DNA of 64,000 bases from an uncultured bacterium. GTDB taxonomy: Bacteria; Bacillota; Clostridia; Lachnospirales; Lachnospiraceae. Within the stretch, counting starts at the first letter, position 1; every line of letters starts with the position of its first letter. The DNA lies in contig CAMTMP010000004.1 of NCBI GenBank assembly GCA_947073545.1, forward strand, positions 1 through 64,000. Direction: 5' to 3'. Position numbers and translations under genes: made by a program. The notes below the pieces were generated by a model. The model was given only the letters and a program-made list of their open reading frames with translations. It did not search any database and was not told where the DNA came from. Shown one piece after another: positions 9,046-16,382 of the stretch.

Positions 9046-9876
9046 ATGAGTCAGTACATGTCAATCGGAAAAGTATCTAAATTAAAAAACGTGAGCATCA
9101 AGTCGCTGCGCTATTACGACCAGATCGGGATTCTCAAGCCGGCCTTTGTGAACACGGAGACAAACTACCGCTACTATACGAAAGAACAGCTTTACCTTCT
9201 CGATGCAATCACTGTCTGCATCAAACTGGGTATTCCTTTAAAAGATTTAAATAATTATGTGGAAGGCGCTTCCATCAATCTGCAGAAACTTCTCTATGAC
9301 GGCAAGATTCTGGCAGAACAGAAGATTATGGATATCCACAATTGCCTTGCAGCCCTGCAGGAGACATTGCAGAACATGGCAAGCCCGGTGACGGGTCTCG
9401 CCAAAATTCCCGAAAGCAAGAGCGGCATCCTGCTGCCCGACGGCTTCTATCACAACGAAATCGTGACCCGCAGAATGCTGACAGTGCCTTTGGAGGAAAT
9501 GGACGTGCCCAAATATTACGGCCAGCATATTCTGAAGCTCTTCGTCACCGCCCAGCAGATGGGAACGGTGGTGGCTTATCCTTCCGGCGTTCTGCACGAA
9601 TACAAAAATGGCAAATATCAGCGGCACATGTTCCTCACAATCACCGGAGATGCGCCTGCCACCACGGCCTCCGGCCAGACCGTCCGCACCATCAGCGAGG
9701 GAGACTTCGCCTGCCGCCGAATCTCTACCCATGTGACAGACTTTGAAACCATCAGGGAAGAAATGAAAGAAGTAATAAAGAGCGATGATTTTTATGTGAT
9801 CGAGACGGACACGCTCTCCGAAGAAAACAAAAAAGACGGATACCCATTTGAATTAGAATATCCGTTGTCTTCATAA
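9046..9876 (+). CDS. MerR-family regulator with GyrI-like effector domain (BltR/BmrR type)
   Basis: 276 residues. An N-terminal MerR winged helix (SIGKVSKLKNVSIKSLRYYDQIGIL) is followed by the dimerisation helix (about 80-120) and a C-terminal GyrI-like/effector-binding domain (about 125-270), as in regulators of multidrug efflux that sense hydrophobic cations. No efflux gene is adjacent, so the target is unknown and it may act mainly on its own promoter. It converges on the pyridoxal kinase gene, with only 5 bp between the stop codons. Confidence 0.85.
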   Translation: MSQYMSIGKVSKLKNVSIKSLRYYDQIGILKPAFVNTETNYRYYTKEQLYLLDAITVCIKLGIPLKDLNNYVEGASINLQKLLYDGKILAEQKIMDIHNCLAALQETLQNMASPVTGLAKIPESKSGILLPDGFYHNEIVTRRMLTVPLEEMDVPKYYGQHILKLFVTAQQMGTVVAYPSGVLHEYKNGKYQRHMFLTITGDAPATTASGQTVRTISEGDFACRRISTHVTDFETIREEMKEVIKSDDFYVIETDTLSEENKKDGYPFELEYPLSS

Positions 9877-9881
9877 ATATC

Positions 9882-10724
9882 TTATCCCCGCCTGAGGCGG
9901 TTTAACACCGCCTCAAAAGGCACCCCTTCCGCAGGCGGCGTCCCAAGCTCCAGCGCTTTTTCAATGCACTGTTTTACAAAGCCGGACGCCTTTCTGACGG
10001 ATTTGTCAAAGGGCACACCGTTTAAGGCATCCGCCGCTACCACCGCAGAAAACACGTCTCCCGTACTGCACCGCTCCTCCCCCGCTCTGTGAACGCGGAT
10101 CAGCCGTGCCGACGGGTCTTCTAAACCTCTTTTCACATAGACATAGTTCGCGATATATTCCCCCTGTGGAATCCCCGTAATGACAACATGGGACGGTCCC
10201 ATGGCCGAAAGGCAGTCCGCCATCTCAAAAAGTTCCTTCCTCTTCCAGCCCTTATCCTTATAGGGAATATTTGCCAGTTGACAGGCTTCTGTCAGATTCG
10301 GCGTTATGATATCCGCCAGCGCCACCAGCTTTCCCAGCTCCGCGCACAACTCTACCGTATAGGCAGAGTACAGTCTTCCGTGATCCCCCATGACCGGATC
10401 TACAATTACAAGTGTATCTTCCCTCGAAAACGCCTGCACAAACCGTCTCACAATCTCTATCTGTCTGACTGAACCAAGATATCCTATGGAAATGCCGTCA
10501 AATTTTCGCTGAAGCCCGATCTTTTCCCAGCTTGCAATATACGTCTCCATTCGGTCTGTATAGTCATCCTTAAAGAAATCCGGGAAGGCCGTATTGCTGG
10601 AAAAGACGGAGGTAAGCAGCGGGCACACCTGCACTCCCATATAAGAAATAATCGGAAGAAGCACCGTCATGGCGCATCTTCCGTATCCCGCAATGTCGTT
10701 GATAACCGCTATTTTTTTCTGCAT
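9882..10724 (-). CDS. Pyridoxal/pyridoxamine kinase (ribokinase family)
   Basis: 280 residues. The protein phosphorylates pyridoxal-type vitamers for PLP salvage. Seen: the start KKIAVINDIAGYGRC typical of PdxY-like and Clostridial pyridoxamine kinases, DPVMGDHG at 109-116, TPN at 141-143, and the anion-hole/catalytic segment CSTGDVFS at 219-226 with D223. The cysteine-containing active-site loop is shared with the PdxK/ThiD branch, so a hydroxymethylpyrimidine-type activity remains possible. Transcribed alone. Confidence 0.85.
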   Translation of the reverse strand: MQKKIAVINDIAGYGRCAMTVLLPIISYMGVQVCPLLTSVFSSNTAFPDFFKDDYTDRMETYIASWEKIGLQRKFDGISIGYLGSVRQIEIVRRFVQAFSREDTLVIVDPVMGDHGRLYSAYTVELCAELGKLVALADIITPNLTEACQLANIPYKDKGWKRKELFEMADCLSAMGPSHVVITGIPQGEYIANYVYVKRGLEDPSARLIRVHRAGEERCSTGDVFSAVVAADALNGVPFDKSVRKASGFVKQCIEKALELGTPPAEGVPFEAVLNRLRRG

Positions 10725-10829
10725 CGTTTGGCCTGTATCTCCTTTTTCGTAAGCTCAATATTTCCCTGTTTTAGTGTACTGCATCGCACCCGTTTCGTCA
10801 AATGATTCCGGTTCGATGCGTCGTTACTA

Positions 10830-10844
10830 TGTAACAGTTCAGCC
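10830..10844 (+). repeat. Dispersed 15-bp repeat, copy 1
   Basis: TGTAACAGTTCAGCC. The same 15-mer occurs exactly at 12227-12241 (inverted) and 57297-57311, with a one-mismatch copy at 12097-12111. Located in the gap between pyridoxal kinase and the 10876 gene. Confidence 0.7.
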
Positions 10845-10875
10845 TGACACGATTCCGCTTACGAAAACAGACGGA

Positions 10876-11547
10876 TTACCCGACAAATTTTTTCTCCCGC
10901 TTCTCCTCGATATCCCGCATTTCGTTCGCACTTACCACACCGACAGCCTCGTCCACAGATTGCTCTGTATCGGCTTCTCCACCTTCCTTTTTCTGCCCGC
11001 GTCTGTTTTTCACCAGCTCATCCTGCAGTCTGTCAATCTGGCTTAAAGCCTCTTTGGTCTGCTTAACCTCCTGAATTTTCCGGAGAATGGCATTGAGATC
11101 TTCCGGGGAAAACAAGTCGAGACACTTCATCAGACTGGTCATATCGTTGAGATCCACCTTCACCGTTCCAACAGAAGTATCCACAGAAATCCAATCCGGA
11201 TTCGAGCTGCCGCCAATAGTGATCGTATTGCCATATAAAGCGTCTTTGCAGATGGAAACATGCGCGCCGTTATGCCAAAAATCCTTACTCACCGGATTCC
11301 CGGCCGTGGGTTCATCCATCTGCCTCAGCATAATGCCAATCGAATCTGTCGGCCCCTCATACTCTCCGGACGCCATAAATTCATCCGCCCTTTTCAGCTT
11401 GGAGAAAAAGCTGCCGTCATTTGTGTCCCCCTTCAGCCCCATTTGTTCCCGGAGTGCATAAGTACGCGCCTGTTTTGAAAGCTGCTCCGCCGTACGATTC
11501 GCCGTGTTAATACTGCCATACCCACCATAAGGATTACCCAAAATCAT
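10876..11547 (-). CDS. Conserved hypothetical protein (223 aa)
   Basis: Not assigned to a family. The protein begins MILGNPYGGYGSINTANRTA, has no signal peptide or membrane segment, and ends in a charged region (KNRRGQKKEGGEADTEQ) likely to be disordered. A central part (about 85-150) could form a small beta-rich domain. Its start overlaps the end of the 11534-12067 gene by 14 bp, so the two are translationally coupled and probably act together. Confidence 0.65.
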   Translation of the reverse strand: MILGNPYGGYGSINTANRTAEQLSKQARTYALREQMGLKGDTNDGSFFSKLKRADEFMASGEYEGPTDSIGIMLRQMDEPTAGNPVSKDFWHNGAHVSICKDALYGNTITIGGSSNPDWISVDTSVGTVKVDLNDMTSLMKCLDLFSPEDLNAILRKIQEVKQTKEALSQIDRLQDELVKNRRGQKKEGGEADTEQSVDEAVGVVSANEMRDIEEKREKKFVG

Positions 11548-12067
11548 ATGCTTCTTCTCCTTCCTTCATCGTCTCTATCGCAAACTGCTCTATCAGATGC
11601 TCTGTCTGCCCCGACACCTTCGCCATCTCTACCTGATAGGCTTCAAGCCGCCCGTCCTCATACTTTGCCTCCACATAGACCCGGGCATCCGCGCCTTCCT
11701 CCCGCTTTCCTTTCAATGTATACCCTTCCGTCACCGCAATCCTCACATGATCGCTGTCCTCATAGCTCATACGTCTCACCTCCACAGCCTGTAGCGCTTC
11801 CTGCATCGCTGCAGCGTTCATGCGAATATCCTTTGTGGCGCCGATTCTTCCCATGCCCACTTTTTCCGCTTTTGTTTGCGCTCCAGCCTGCGTACCTGCT
11901 GCCGCCGCTTTTGTCCCTGTCTCAAAGGCTGTGTTGGATAGCTTTTCCTGATCCCGGTTTTTTAGGTTTTGCAAAAGACTCTTCTGAAACCCCTCAGCAC
12001 GCCCGGTCTTTTTCTTTTTCTGATAGGCCGGCGTCCCGCTCTGGCCCTGTACCTCCTGTATTCCCAT
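11534..12067 (-). CDS. Conserved hypothetical protein (177 aa), partner of the 10876 gene
   Basis: Unknown family. A Lys/Gln-rich, probably disordered N-terminus (to about 85) precedes a compact C-terminal domain (95-170) with alternating beta pattern (VRIAVTEGYTLKG, DARVYVEAKYEDG). No membrane segment. It overlaps the next gene by 14 bp. The ECF sigma factor gene lies upstream on the same strand, separated by a structured repeat region of 169 bp, so joint transcription is possible but not shown. Confidence 0.65.
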   Translation of the reverse strand: MGIQEVQGQSGTPAYQKKKKTGRAEGFQKSLLQNLKNRDQEKLSNTAFETGTKAAAAGTQAGAQTKAEKVGMGRIGATKDIRMNAAAMQEALQAVEVRRMSYEDSDHVRIAVTEGYTLKGKREEGADARVYVEAKYEDGRLEAYQVEMAKVSGQTEHLIEQFAIETMKEGEEAYDFG

Positions 12068-12096
12068 GTTCTACGGCCTCCCTTCCGTCAGAATTT

Positions 12097-12241
12097 TGTA
12101 ACAGTTCCGCCTGCGGCTTGCCTGTTACGGAATCTGCCCATTCCAAATCGCTTTCGACGAAGGGCAGATTCTCTTCCAGTTCAATTTACGTCTTTTCACT
12201 GACTTTGCAGCAAGTGCAAAGTCCTGGGCTGAACTGTTACA
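12097..12241. repeat. Structured intergenic repeat bounded by inverted 15-bp repeat copies
   Basis: Left boundary TGTAACAGTTCCGCC (12097-12111), right boundary GGCTGAACTGTTACA (12227-12241). Inside are two further dyads: GAATCTGCCC (12130-12139) with GGGCAGATTC (12162-12171), and GACTTTGCA (12201-12209) with TGCAAAGTC (12215-12223). The sigma factor stop codon lies inside the right boundary copy. Confidence 0.65.
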
Positions 12242-12710
12242 AATTTCTTCTCAATTCCTCCCTGCCCCTGCGCAGCCTTGTCTTGATCGTCCCTTCCTTT
12301 TCGTTGAGAATACCCGCAATTTCATGAATGGAATAATCCTCATAGTAAAAAAGATAGATCGGGTTCCTGTAGTGTACAGGCAGCCGCAGCACCGCCTCAA
12401 GCGTTTCGTCATCCCTGACCTGATAAGGCAGATAAATATTTTTTGCCGCATTCTCAAAGGACTCGTTCCATGGAACTGTCCTTTGATACCAGCCGCTCTT
12501 TAAAATATCCAGACAAATATGAATGGTGGTTCTTATCAGCCACGCTTTCTCATGTTCTTTGTTCTGAATCGGCTTTTCATCCTTCATGTAGCGCAGAAAG
12601 GCCTCCTGCACCGCATCCTCGGCGTCCGCCCGGTTCTTCATGTTCGAGAAAGCGATCCGGTACAGCATGGCCCGGTACTCCTCCACCAGATAGCTCCACT
12701 CCTGCTCCAT
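12237..12710 (-). CDS. ECF-type RNA polymerase sigma factor
   Basis: 157 residues with sigma region 2 (about 10-80, DAEDAVQEAFLRYM) and region 4 (about 105-155, HYRNPIYLFYYEDYSIHEIAGIL and a final KTRLRRGREELRR). This is the normal size of an ECF sigma factor. No anti-sigma gene is adjacent: the upstream neighbour is a DUF4190-like membrane protein in the same direction, and the downstream genes are the unknown pair at 10876-12067. The SD before the annotated ATG is poorly spaced, so the exact start is uncertain. Confidence 0.9.
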   Translation of the reverse strand: MEQEWSYLVEEYRAMLYRIAFSNMKNRADAEDAVQEAFLRYMKDEKPIQNKEHEKAWLIRTTIHICLDILKSGWYQRTVPWNESFENAAKNIYLPYQVRDDETLEAVLRLPVHYRNPIYLFYYEDYSIHEIAGILNEKEGTIKTRLRRGREELRRNL

Positions 12711-12849
12711 CCCCTCATGCGTCCTTCTGTCAGTCTGTCATCCTATAGATATCTACATCTTAACATACTTCTTTTTCCCGTCCTATATACAATACGATTC
12801 ACGCATCTAAAAAGTTTCATATCAGATAAACTTTGCCTGTAATAAAATG

Positions 12850-12877
12850 GAAAAGCACCCACTCTAAAGTGGATGCT
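12850..12877 (-). terminator. Rho-independent terminator after the DUF4190-like gene
   Basis: On the minus strand AGCATCCACT-TTAG-AGTGGGTGCT followed by TTTTCC; the stem has one G-U pair. It lies about 70 bp after the stop of the 12946-13470 gene. Confidence 0.8.
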
Positions 12878-12945
12878 CTAAATTATACGGTTCTTCTATA
12901 TCCATGTATTCCGGGTCATATACCGGAGCTTTGGGCCTGAAACAC

Positions 12946-13470
12946 CTACAAAAGCATCATCCCCAGCGCAAAGAGATAGAAAAAGATCAGAGTCAGGATA
13001 CTTGCGAGAACAGAGAGAATCAGTCCCGCAATCGCAATCCCTTTTCCGCCGAATCCCTTGACAAGGGAAACGATACCACAGATCAGACCTGCCAGACATA
13101 ACCCAATGTCCACACCTGGAAACCAGAAAAGGAGCAGACCCAAAATACCACATACAAGCGCCGCCACCGACGTCCCGTGGGTTTTGGTCGGCACGGCGTC
13201 GTATACGACCGCTTTCACCGGCTGTCCGAAATTCTGCTGGTTATACTGCTGCTGTGTACCGTAAGGCATCTGATTATACTGAGGCGCCTGGCCGAATGCA
13301 CCCTGACCATTCTGCACGTACTGCTGTCCGTTTGCGTACGACTGGTCATTCTGGCCGTACTGCGGTGCACTCACGAATGGCTGCTCATTCTGGCCATACT
13401 GCTGCCCGCCGTCAACTCCCTGATTATTATAATTTCCGTCGTTGTATCCGTAGTTTGTATTCTCGTCCAT
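12946..13470 (-). CDS. DUF4190-like membrane protein with Gln/Asn/Gly/Tyr-rich N-terminus
   Basis: 174 residues. The first 85 are low-complexity, rich in N, Q, G and Y (recurrent QYGQN-like units), likely disordered and cytoplasmic. Two hydrophobic segments follow (about 98-135 and 145-172), separated by a Gly/Lys turn (VKGFGGKGIAIAGL), the pattern of DUF4190 proteins. Function unknown. A terminator follows it. The short protein at 17198-17497 has a similar membrane part without the long tail. Confidence 0.7.
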   Translation of the reverse strand: MDENTNYGYNDGNYNNQGVDGGQQYGQNEQPFVSAPQYGQNDQSYANGQQYVQNGQGAFGQAPQYNQMPYGTQQQYNQQNFGQPVKAVVYDAVPTKTHGTSVAALVCGILGLLLFWFPGVDIGLCLAGLICGIVSLVKGFGGKGIAIAGLILSVLASILTLIFFYLFALGMMLL

Positions 13471-13495
13471 CTCTTTCCTCCGCCCCTTTCTATCC

Positions 13496-13966
13496 CTACG
13501 CTATGGCAAAAATAAACGCAGTAAGCGCCACCAACACTACCAGCAATACGATCTGAATGATCATCGCCGGAGTGGTTTTCTTGCTCAAGGCCAGTTTATA
13601 AGTCAGAAGCGCCAGAAGCACCGTGATGGCAAGGCCGATCATGCCGTACATAAACACGCCGATAACTGCATTTATACCCACCAGCACATTGAGCCATACG
13701 GGAATATTTCTGACCGGCTCATAGGGTGTGCCATCTTCTAAATATGTGCCGTTCACCGCAAGACGAACTTTGTTGCCAATTACTACCAGATTGCACTCCG
13801 CACCGGGAATGCTGATCTGATGATCCGCCATCCATATCACCCAGTTTTTAGATTTCATCTTATATGTATCTCCGTCAACGATACATTTCGCGCCGCCGAA
13901 TCCCCGCTTAAACTTAATCTGATGGGGATTGCCCATGCTGTCAGTTACAGTCCAAATTCTTTCCAT
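13496..13966 (-). CDS. Hypothetical membrane protein (156 aa)
   Basis: Start chosen at the ATG preceded by GGAGGAGAG (7-8 nt spacing); an upstream in-frame ATG at 13984 has no SD. The N-terminal half (1-85) is soluble and beta-rich (VTDSMGNPHQIKFKRG, then LVVIGNKVRLAVNG), the C-terminal half holds two hydrophobic segments (about 88-118 and 128-155). No family recognised. It is read from the clear promoter at 14033-14061 and is followed after 26 bp by the DUF4190-like gene, so these two form an operon. Confidence 0.65.
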   Translation of the reverse strand: MERIWTVTDSMGNPHQIKFKRGFGGAKCIVDGDTYKMKSKNWVIWMADHQISIPGAECNLVVIGNKVRLAVNGTYLEDGTPYEPVRNIPVWLNVLVGINAVIGVFMYGMIGLAITVLLALLTYKLALSKKTTPAMIIQIVLLVVLVALTAFIFAIA

Positions 13967-14032
13967 GATTTCTCTCCTCCACACTTGGAAACTTTAACTC
14001 CGACCACACTACTACCGATCGATAACATTACT

Positions 14033-14061
14033 ATTCTACAGTATTCTACAGTGTTTTGCAA
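14033..14061 (-). promoter_or_regulatory. Sigma-A promoter of the 13496 gene
   Basis: On the minus strand TTGCAA (14056-14061), 17-nt spacer, TAGAAT (14033-14038). The spacer and -10 contain a direct repeat of ACTGTAGAAT, which could also be a regulator site. Confidence 0.75.
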
Positions 14062-14088
14062 GCACATGGAAAAGATTACACATCTGCA

Positions 14089-14784
14089 TTATGCGTAGTC
14101 CCGGTTTCCAATCACCTTCACGCAGACTGCCGCTGCCACCACCGTCAGAAGCAGCGCCGCCACTATGGAAATCACACCCGCCTGCATAAACTTTCCCGCA
14201 AGCGCCTCCAGATCAATCCCCATGCCGCCGGCCGTCGTACTTTGCATTTCCTCAATTTTTCCCACATAATAGCTCATACCGAAAAACATAGCCATACCCG
14301 GCGCAGTTCGTACAATATTGCTCAAATGCTGCCAGTTTTCCTTTCCTTCTCCAAACAGATAGAAAAAAAGAAACTCTAATGCCATAAGCAGAATCCCGGC
14401 TGCCAGCTCACACAGACCAAGCGCCACTGCCCAGAGCGGCAGCTCGTATCCCATCATAGCATACACACCCCACAGGATAGCGCAGAAACCACCCAGCAAA
14501 CCCACAAAGGACAGCCCGTACAGGAAACGCCCTGCCACCCTCTCTTTCACCGTCGCGGGAAGCAGCAGCAGAAATCCTCTGTTCTTCCCAACACAATAAC
14601 TAAAAGGCGCCGTCGAAAATATGGAAGCCACAAAAAGTGAATAGGAACATGTCACCAGCAAAGACATTGCGCCGTCGCTTACGCCCGTACCCACAGCCCA
14701 TGCCAGAACAAAGAACACCGGCATAAGGTATATCTGTTTCCTTGTCAACATATAATCTATTTTCATAAAATGCAATGCTCTCAT
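14089..14784 (-). CDS. ABC transporter membrane subunit (ABC-2-like)
   Basis: 231 residues with about six hydrophobic segments (19-50, 60-75, 90-140, 150-170, 180-230 regions) and no soluble domain. It directly follows the ATPase gene (1 bp gap), which in turn follows a GntR/YtrA-type regulator: the classic YtrAB-like arrangement of cell-envelope-stress or peptide exporters in Firmicutes. Assignment as permease rests mainly on this context. Confidence 0.75.
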   Translation of the reverse strand: MRALHFMKIDYMLTRKQIYLMPVFFVLAWAVGTGVSDGAMSLLVTCSYSLFVASIFSTAPFSYCVGKNRGFLLLLPATVKERVAGRFLYGLSFVGLLGGFCAILWGVYAMMGYELPLWAVALGLCELAAGILLMALEFLFFYLFGEGKENWQHLSNIVRTAPGMAMFFGMSYYVGKIEEMQSTTAGGMGIDLEALAGKFMQAGVISIVAALLLTVVAAAVCVKVIGNRDYA

Positions 14785-14785
14785 T

Positions 14786-15646
14786 TTACTGTTCCTCCCT
14801 GTTTTTAATGTAGTGAATGACGATCTGATCTATCGTCGGCTTCTCGAAAAGAAACGCATTCCCCAGAAGCTCCGCCTTATCGCTCGGCAGAATCGCCTCG
14901 AATCCGTAGGTCTTCTCCTCTAGCCCAATCAGCTCCTTCTTAAGGGCCGGCGGAATCTTTGCGCTCTCTCCCTTTACCAGAAGGAAATTTTCAATCAGTT
15001 CATCTTTCGCGTCATAGAGAATTGTCCTGCCCCTGTGAATAAAGTAAATATAGTCCGCGATCTGCTCCAAATCGCTTAGGATATGGGTGGAAAAGATCAC
15101 GCTCCGCTCCCCGTCCATCACATACTCCTGCAAAAGTTTCAGGATCTCCGTCCGCATCACCGGGTCAAGCCCGTTGGTAGCTTCATCCAGCACAAGCAGT
15201 TTCGTATCTCTGGCGAGCACCGACGCAAACATCAGCATCACCTTCATTCCTCTGGAAAAGTCCTTAATCGGCTTGTTCTCCGGCAGATTCCAATTCCGGA
15301 TAAAACCGTTAAACTTATCCTCGGAAAACGTCGGGTAAAAATTCTTTATTACGGTGCGGATATGCTTGATTTTAAGGTGGCCAGGGAAATAGGACTCGTC
15401 TCCCACATAACCGATTTTCTCCTTGTAGACTTGCTCTCCTTTCTCGCGGGACAGACCATCGATACGCACGTCGCCCTCCGTACACTTTAAAACACCCGTA
15501 ATCAAATTCAAAGTCGTTGTTTTTCCGGAGCCGTTCGCTCCCACATACCCCATAATATATCCCTTCGGCAAAATAAAACTGATATCTTTTAAGTCAAAGT
15601 TTTTATAATGTTTAGACAGATTTTTTACTTCCAGCAATTCCATCAT
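14786..15646 (-). CDS. ABC transporter ATP-binding protein
   Basis: 286 residues with Walker A GANGSGKTT, signature DFSRGMK (a variant of LSGGQ), Walker B LLVLDEATNGLD and the H-loop FSTHIL. The C-terminal 70 residues form the extension usual in the YtrB/EcsA/BcrA group. It pairs with the downstream permease (1 bp gap) and is cotranscribed with the GntR regulator 17 bp upstream. Substrate unknown; the YtrA-type regulator suggests response to envelope-acting compounds. Confidence 0.9.
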   Translation of the reverse strand: MMELLEVKNLSKHYKNFDLKDISFILPKGYIMGYVGANGSGKTTTLNLITGVLKCTEGDVRIDGLSREKGEQVYKEKIGYVGDESYFPGHLKIKHIRTVIKNFYPTFSEDKFNGFIRNWNLPENKPIKDFSRGMKVMLMFASVLARDTKLLVLDEATNGLDPVMRTEILKLLQEYVMDGERSVIFSTHILSDLEQIADYIYFIHRGRTILYDAKDELIENFLLVKGESAKIPPALKKELIGLEEKTYGFEAILPSDKAELLGNAFLFEKPTIDQIVIHYIKNREEQ

Positions 15647-15663
15647 TTCTCCTTTCCGAAACC

Positions 15664-16035
15664 TTATGTTTCCAATAAGTTATGAAAAATATCCGTCAGT
15701 TCGTCTATGGACATTCCCATCGTTTTCGCCGTCTCTATGGCCGTGGACAGCCCCTCCTCAATCCGCAGAAGGTACTGCTCCCGCAGCAGGTTGTTATCCG
15801 TTGGAAGCACCACGCTGCCTTTGCCCTGCATGGTGGCGATAAACCCCTCCGCTTCTAACTCGCTGTAGGCGCGTGTCGTTGTGATCACACTGACGCCCAC
15901 CTCCTTCGCGAGCTGACGGATCGACGGAAGCGTTTCTCCTTCCGGGATCTGTCCGTTTAAGATCTGCTCCTTGAGCTGCTCCCTGATCTGCGCATAGATC
16001 GGCAGCTCAGATTGATTCGATATAATAATCTTCAA
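15664..16035 (-). CDS. GntR-family regulator, YtrA subfamily
   Basis: 123 residues: N-terminal winged helix (QLPIYAQIREQLKEQI, SIRQLAKEVGVSVITTTRAY, then ELEAEGFI) and the short helical C-terminal part of the YtrA subgroup, far smaller than FadR-type effector domains. It is the first gene of a regulator-ATPase-permease operon. A near-ideal operator overlaps its promoter at 16093-16120, so autorepression is strongly suggested. Confidence 0.9.
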   Translation of the reverse strand: MKIIISNQSELPIYAQIREQLKEQILNGQIPEGETLPSIRQLAKEVGVSVITTTRAYSELEAEGFIATMQGKGSVVLPTDNNLLREQYLLRIEEGLSTAIETAKTMGMSIDELTDIFHNLLET

Positions 16036-16092
16036 TTCATGCCTCCCTCATTCCACGCGCTCCCTGTCGTCACAGTTTGCGCTATCAGTATA

Positions 16093-16135
16093 TACTGTAT
16101 ATATATTATTATATACAGTATGAACAGTTTGTCAA
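16093..16135 (-). promoter_or_regulatory. Promoter and GntR/YtrA operator
   Basis: On the minus strand: TTGACA at 16130-16135, a 16-nt spacer, TATAAT at 16108-16113. The -10 region lies within a perfect 11-bp inverted repeat, TACTGTATATA (16093-16103) and TATATACAGTA (16110-16120), separated by 6 nt. A second perfect dyad, CAGTATATACTG, adjoins at 16086-16097. Confidence 0.85.
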
Positions 16136-16182
16136 CATATATTTGAAAAAAACACGCCGTAGTATGTCTTAGCTTAAATGCA

Positions 16183-16210
16183 TATAAAAGGAGCGGGAAA
16201 CCATTCCCGC
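16183..16210 (-). terminator. Terminator after the XRE-type gene remnant
   Basis: Minus strand GCGGGAA-TGGT-TTCCCGC followed by TCCTTTTAT. It probably served the decayed regulator gene or the Lgt-family gene upstream. Confidence 0.65.
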
Positions 16211-16223
16211 CCCGGAGGAAAAT

Positions 16224-16382
16224 CTATTTAAATTTTATAATATCATTCGGTGTGCAATCGCAAATTCTACATAATTTCTCTATTGCCGCAGTGGAAACAT
16301 AACCATTTCATTTCATATTATAAATTGTCTTACTTGCTATAACATTCTGTACTCCGGTAGATGTTTTATCTACTTTTGCAAC
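16224..16382 (-). pseudogene. Remnant of an XRE/Cro-family regulator gene
   Basis: Reading the minus strand gives the C-terminal half of a small HTH protein (ASKTIYNMK, then NGYVSTAAIEKLCRICDCTPNDI) interrupted by an in-frame TGA between K and N. The 5' part is missing: the frame runs into the 3' end of the Lgt-family gene. The pattern (recognition helix plus IEKLC-x-CDCTP-DI) is typical of Cro/C1 regulators. Confidence 0.7.

Noticed and set aside
13280..13470. Repetitive stretch resembling a short-spacer repeat array
   Set aside because: It is the codon pattern of a Gln/Asn/Gly/Tyr-rich protein tail. No regular repeat-spacer structure, so not CRISPR.
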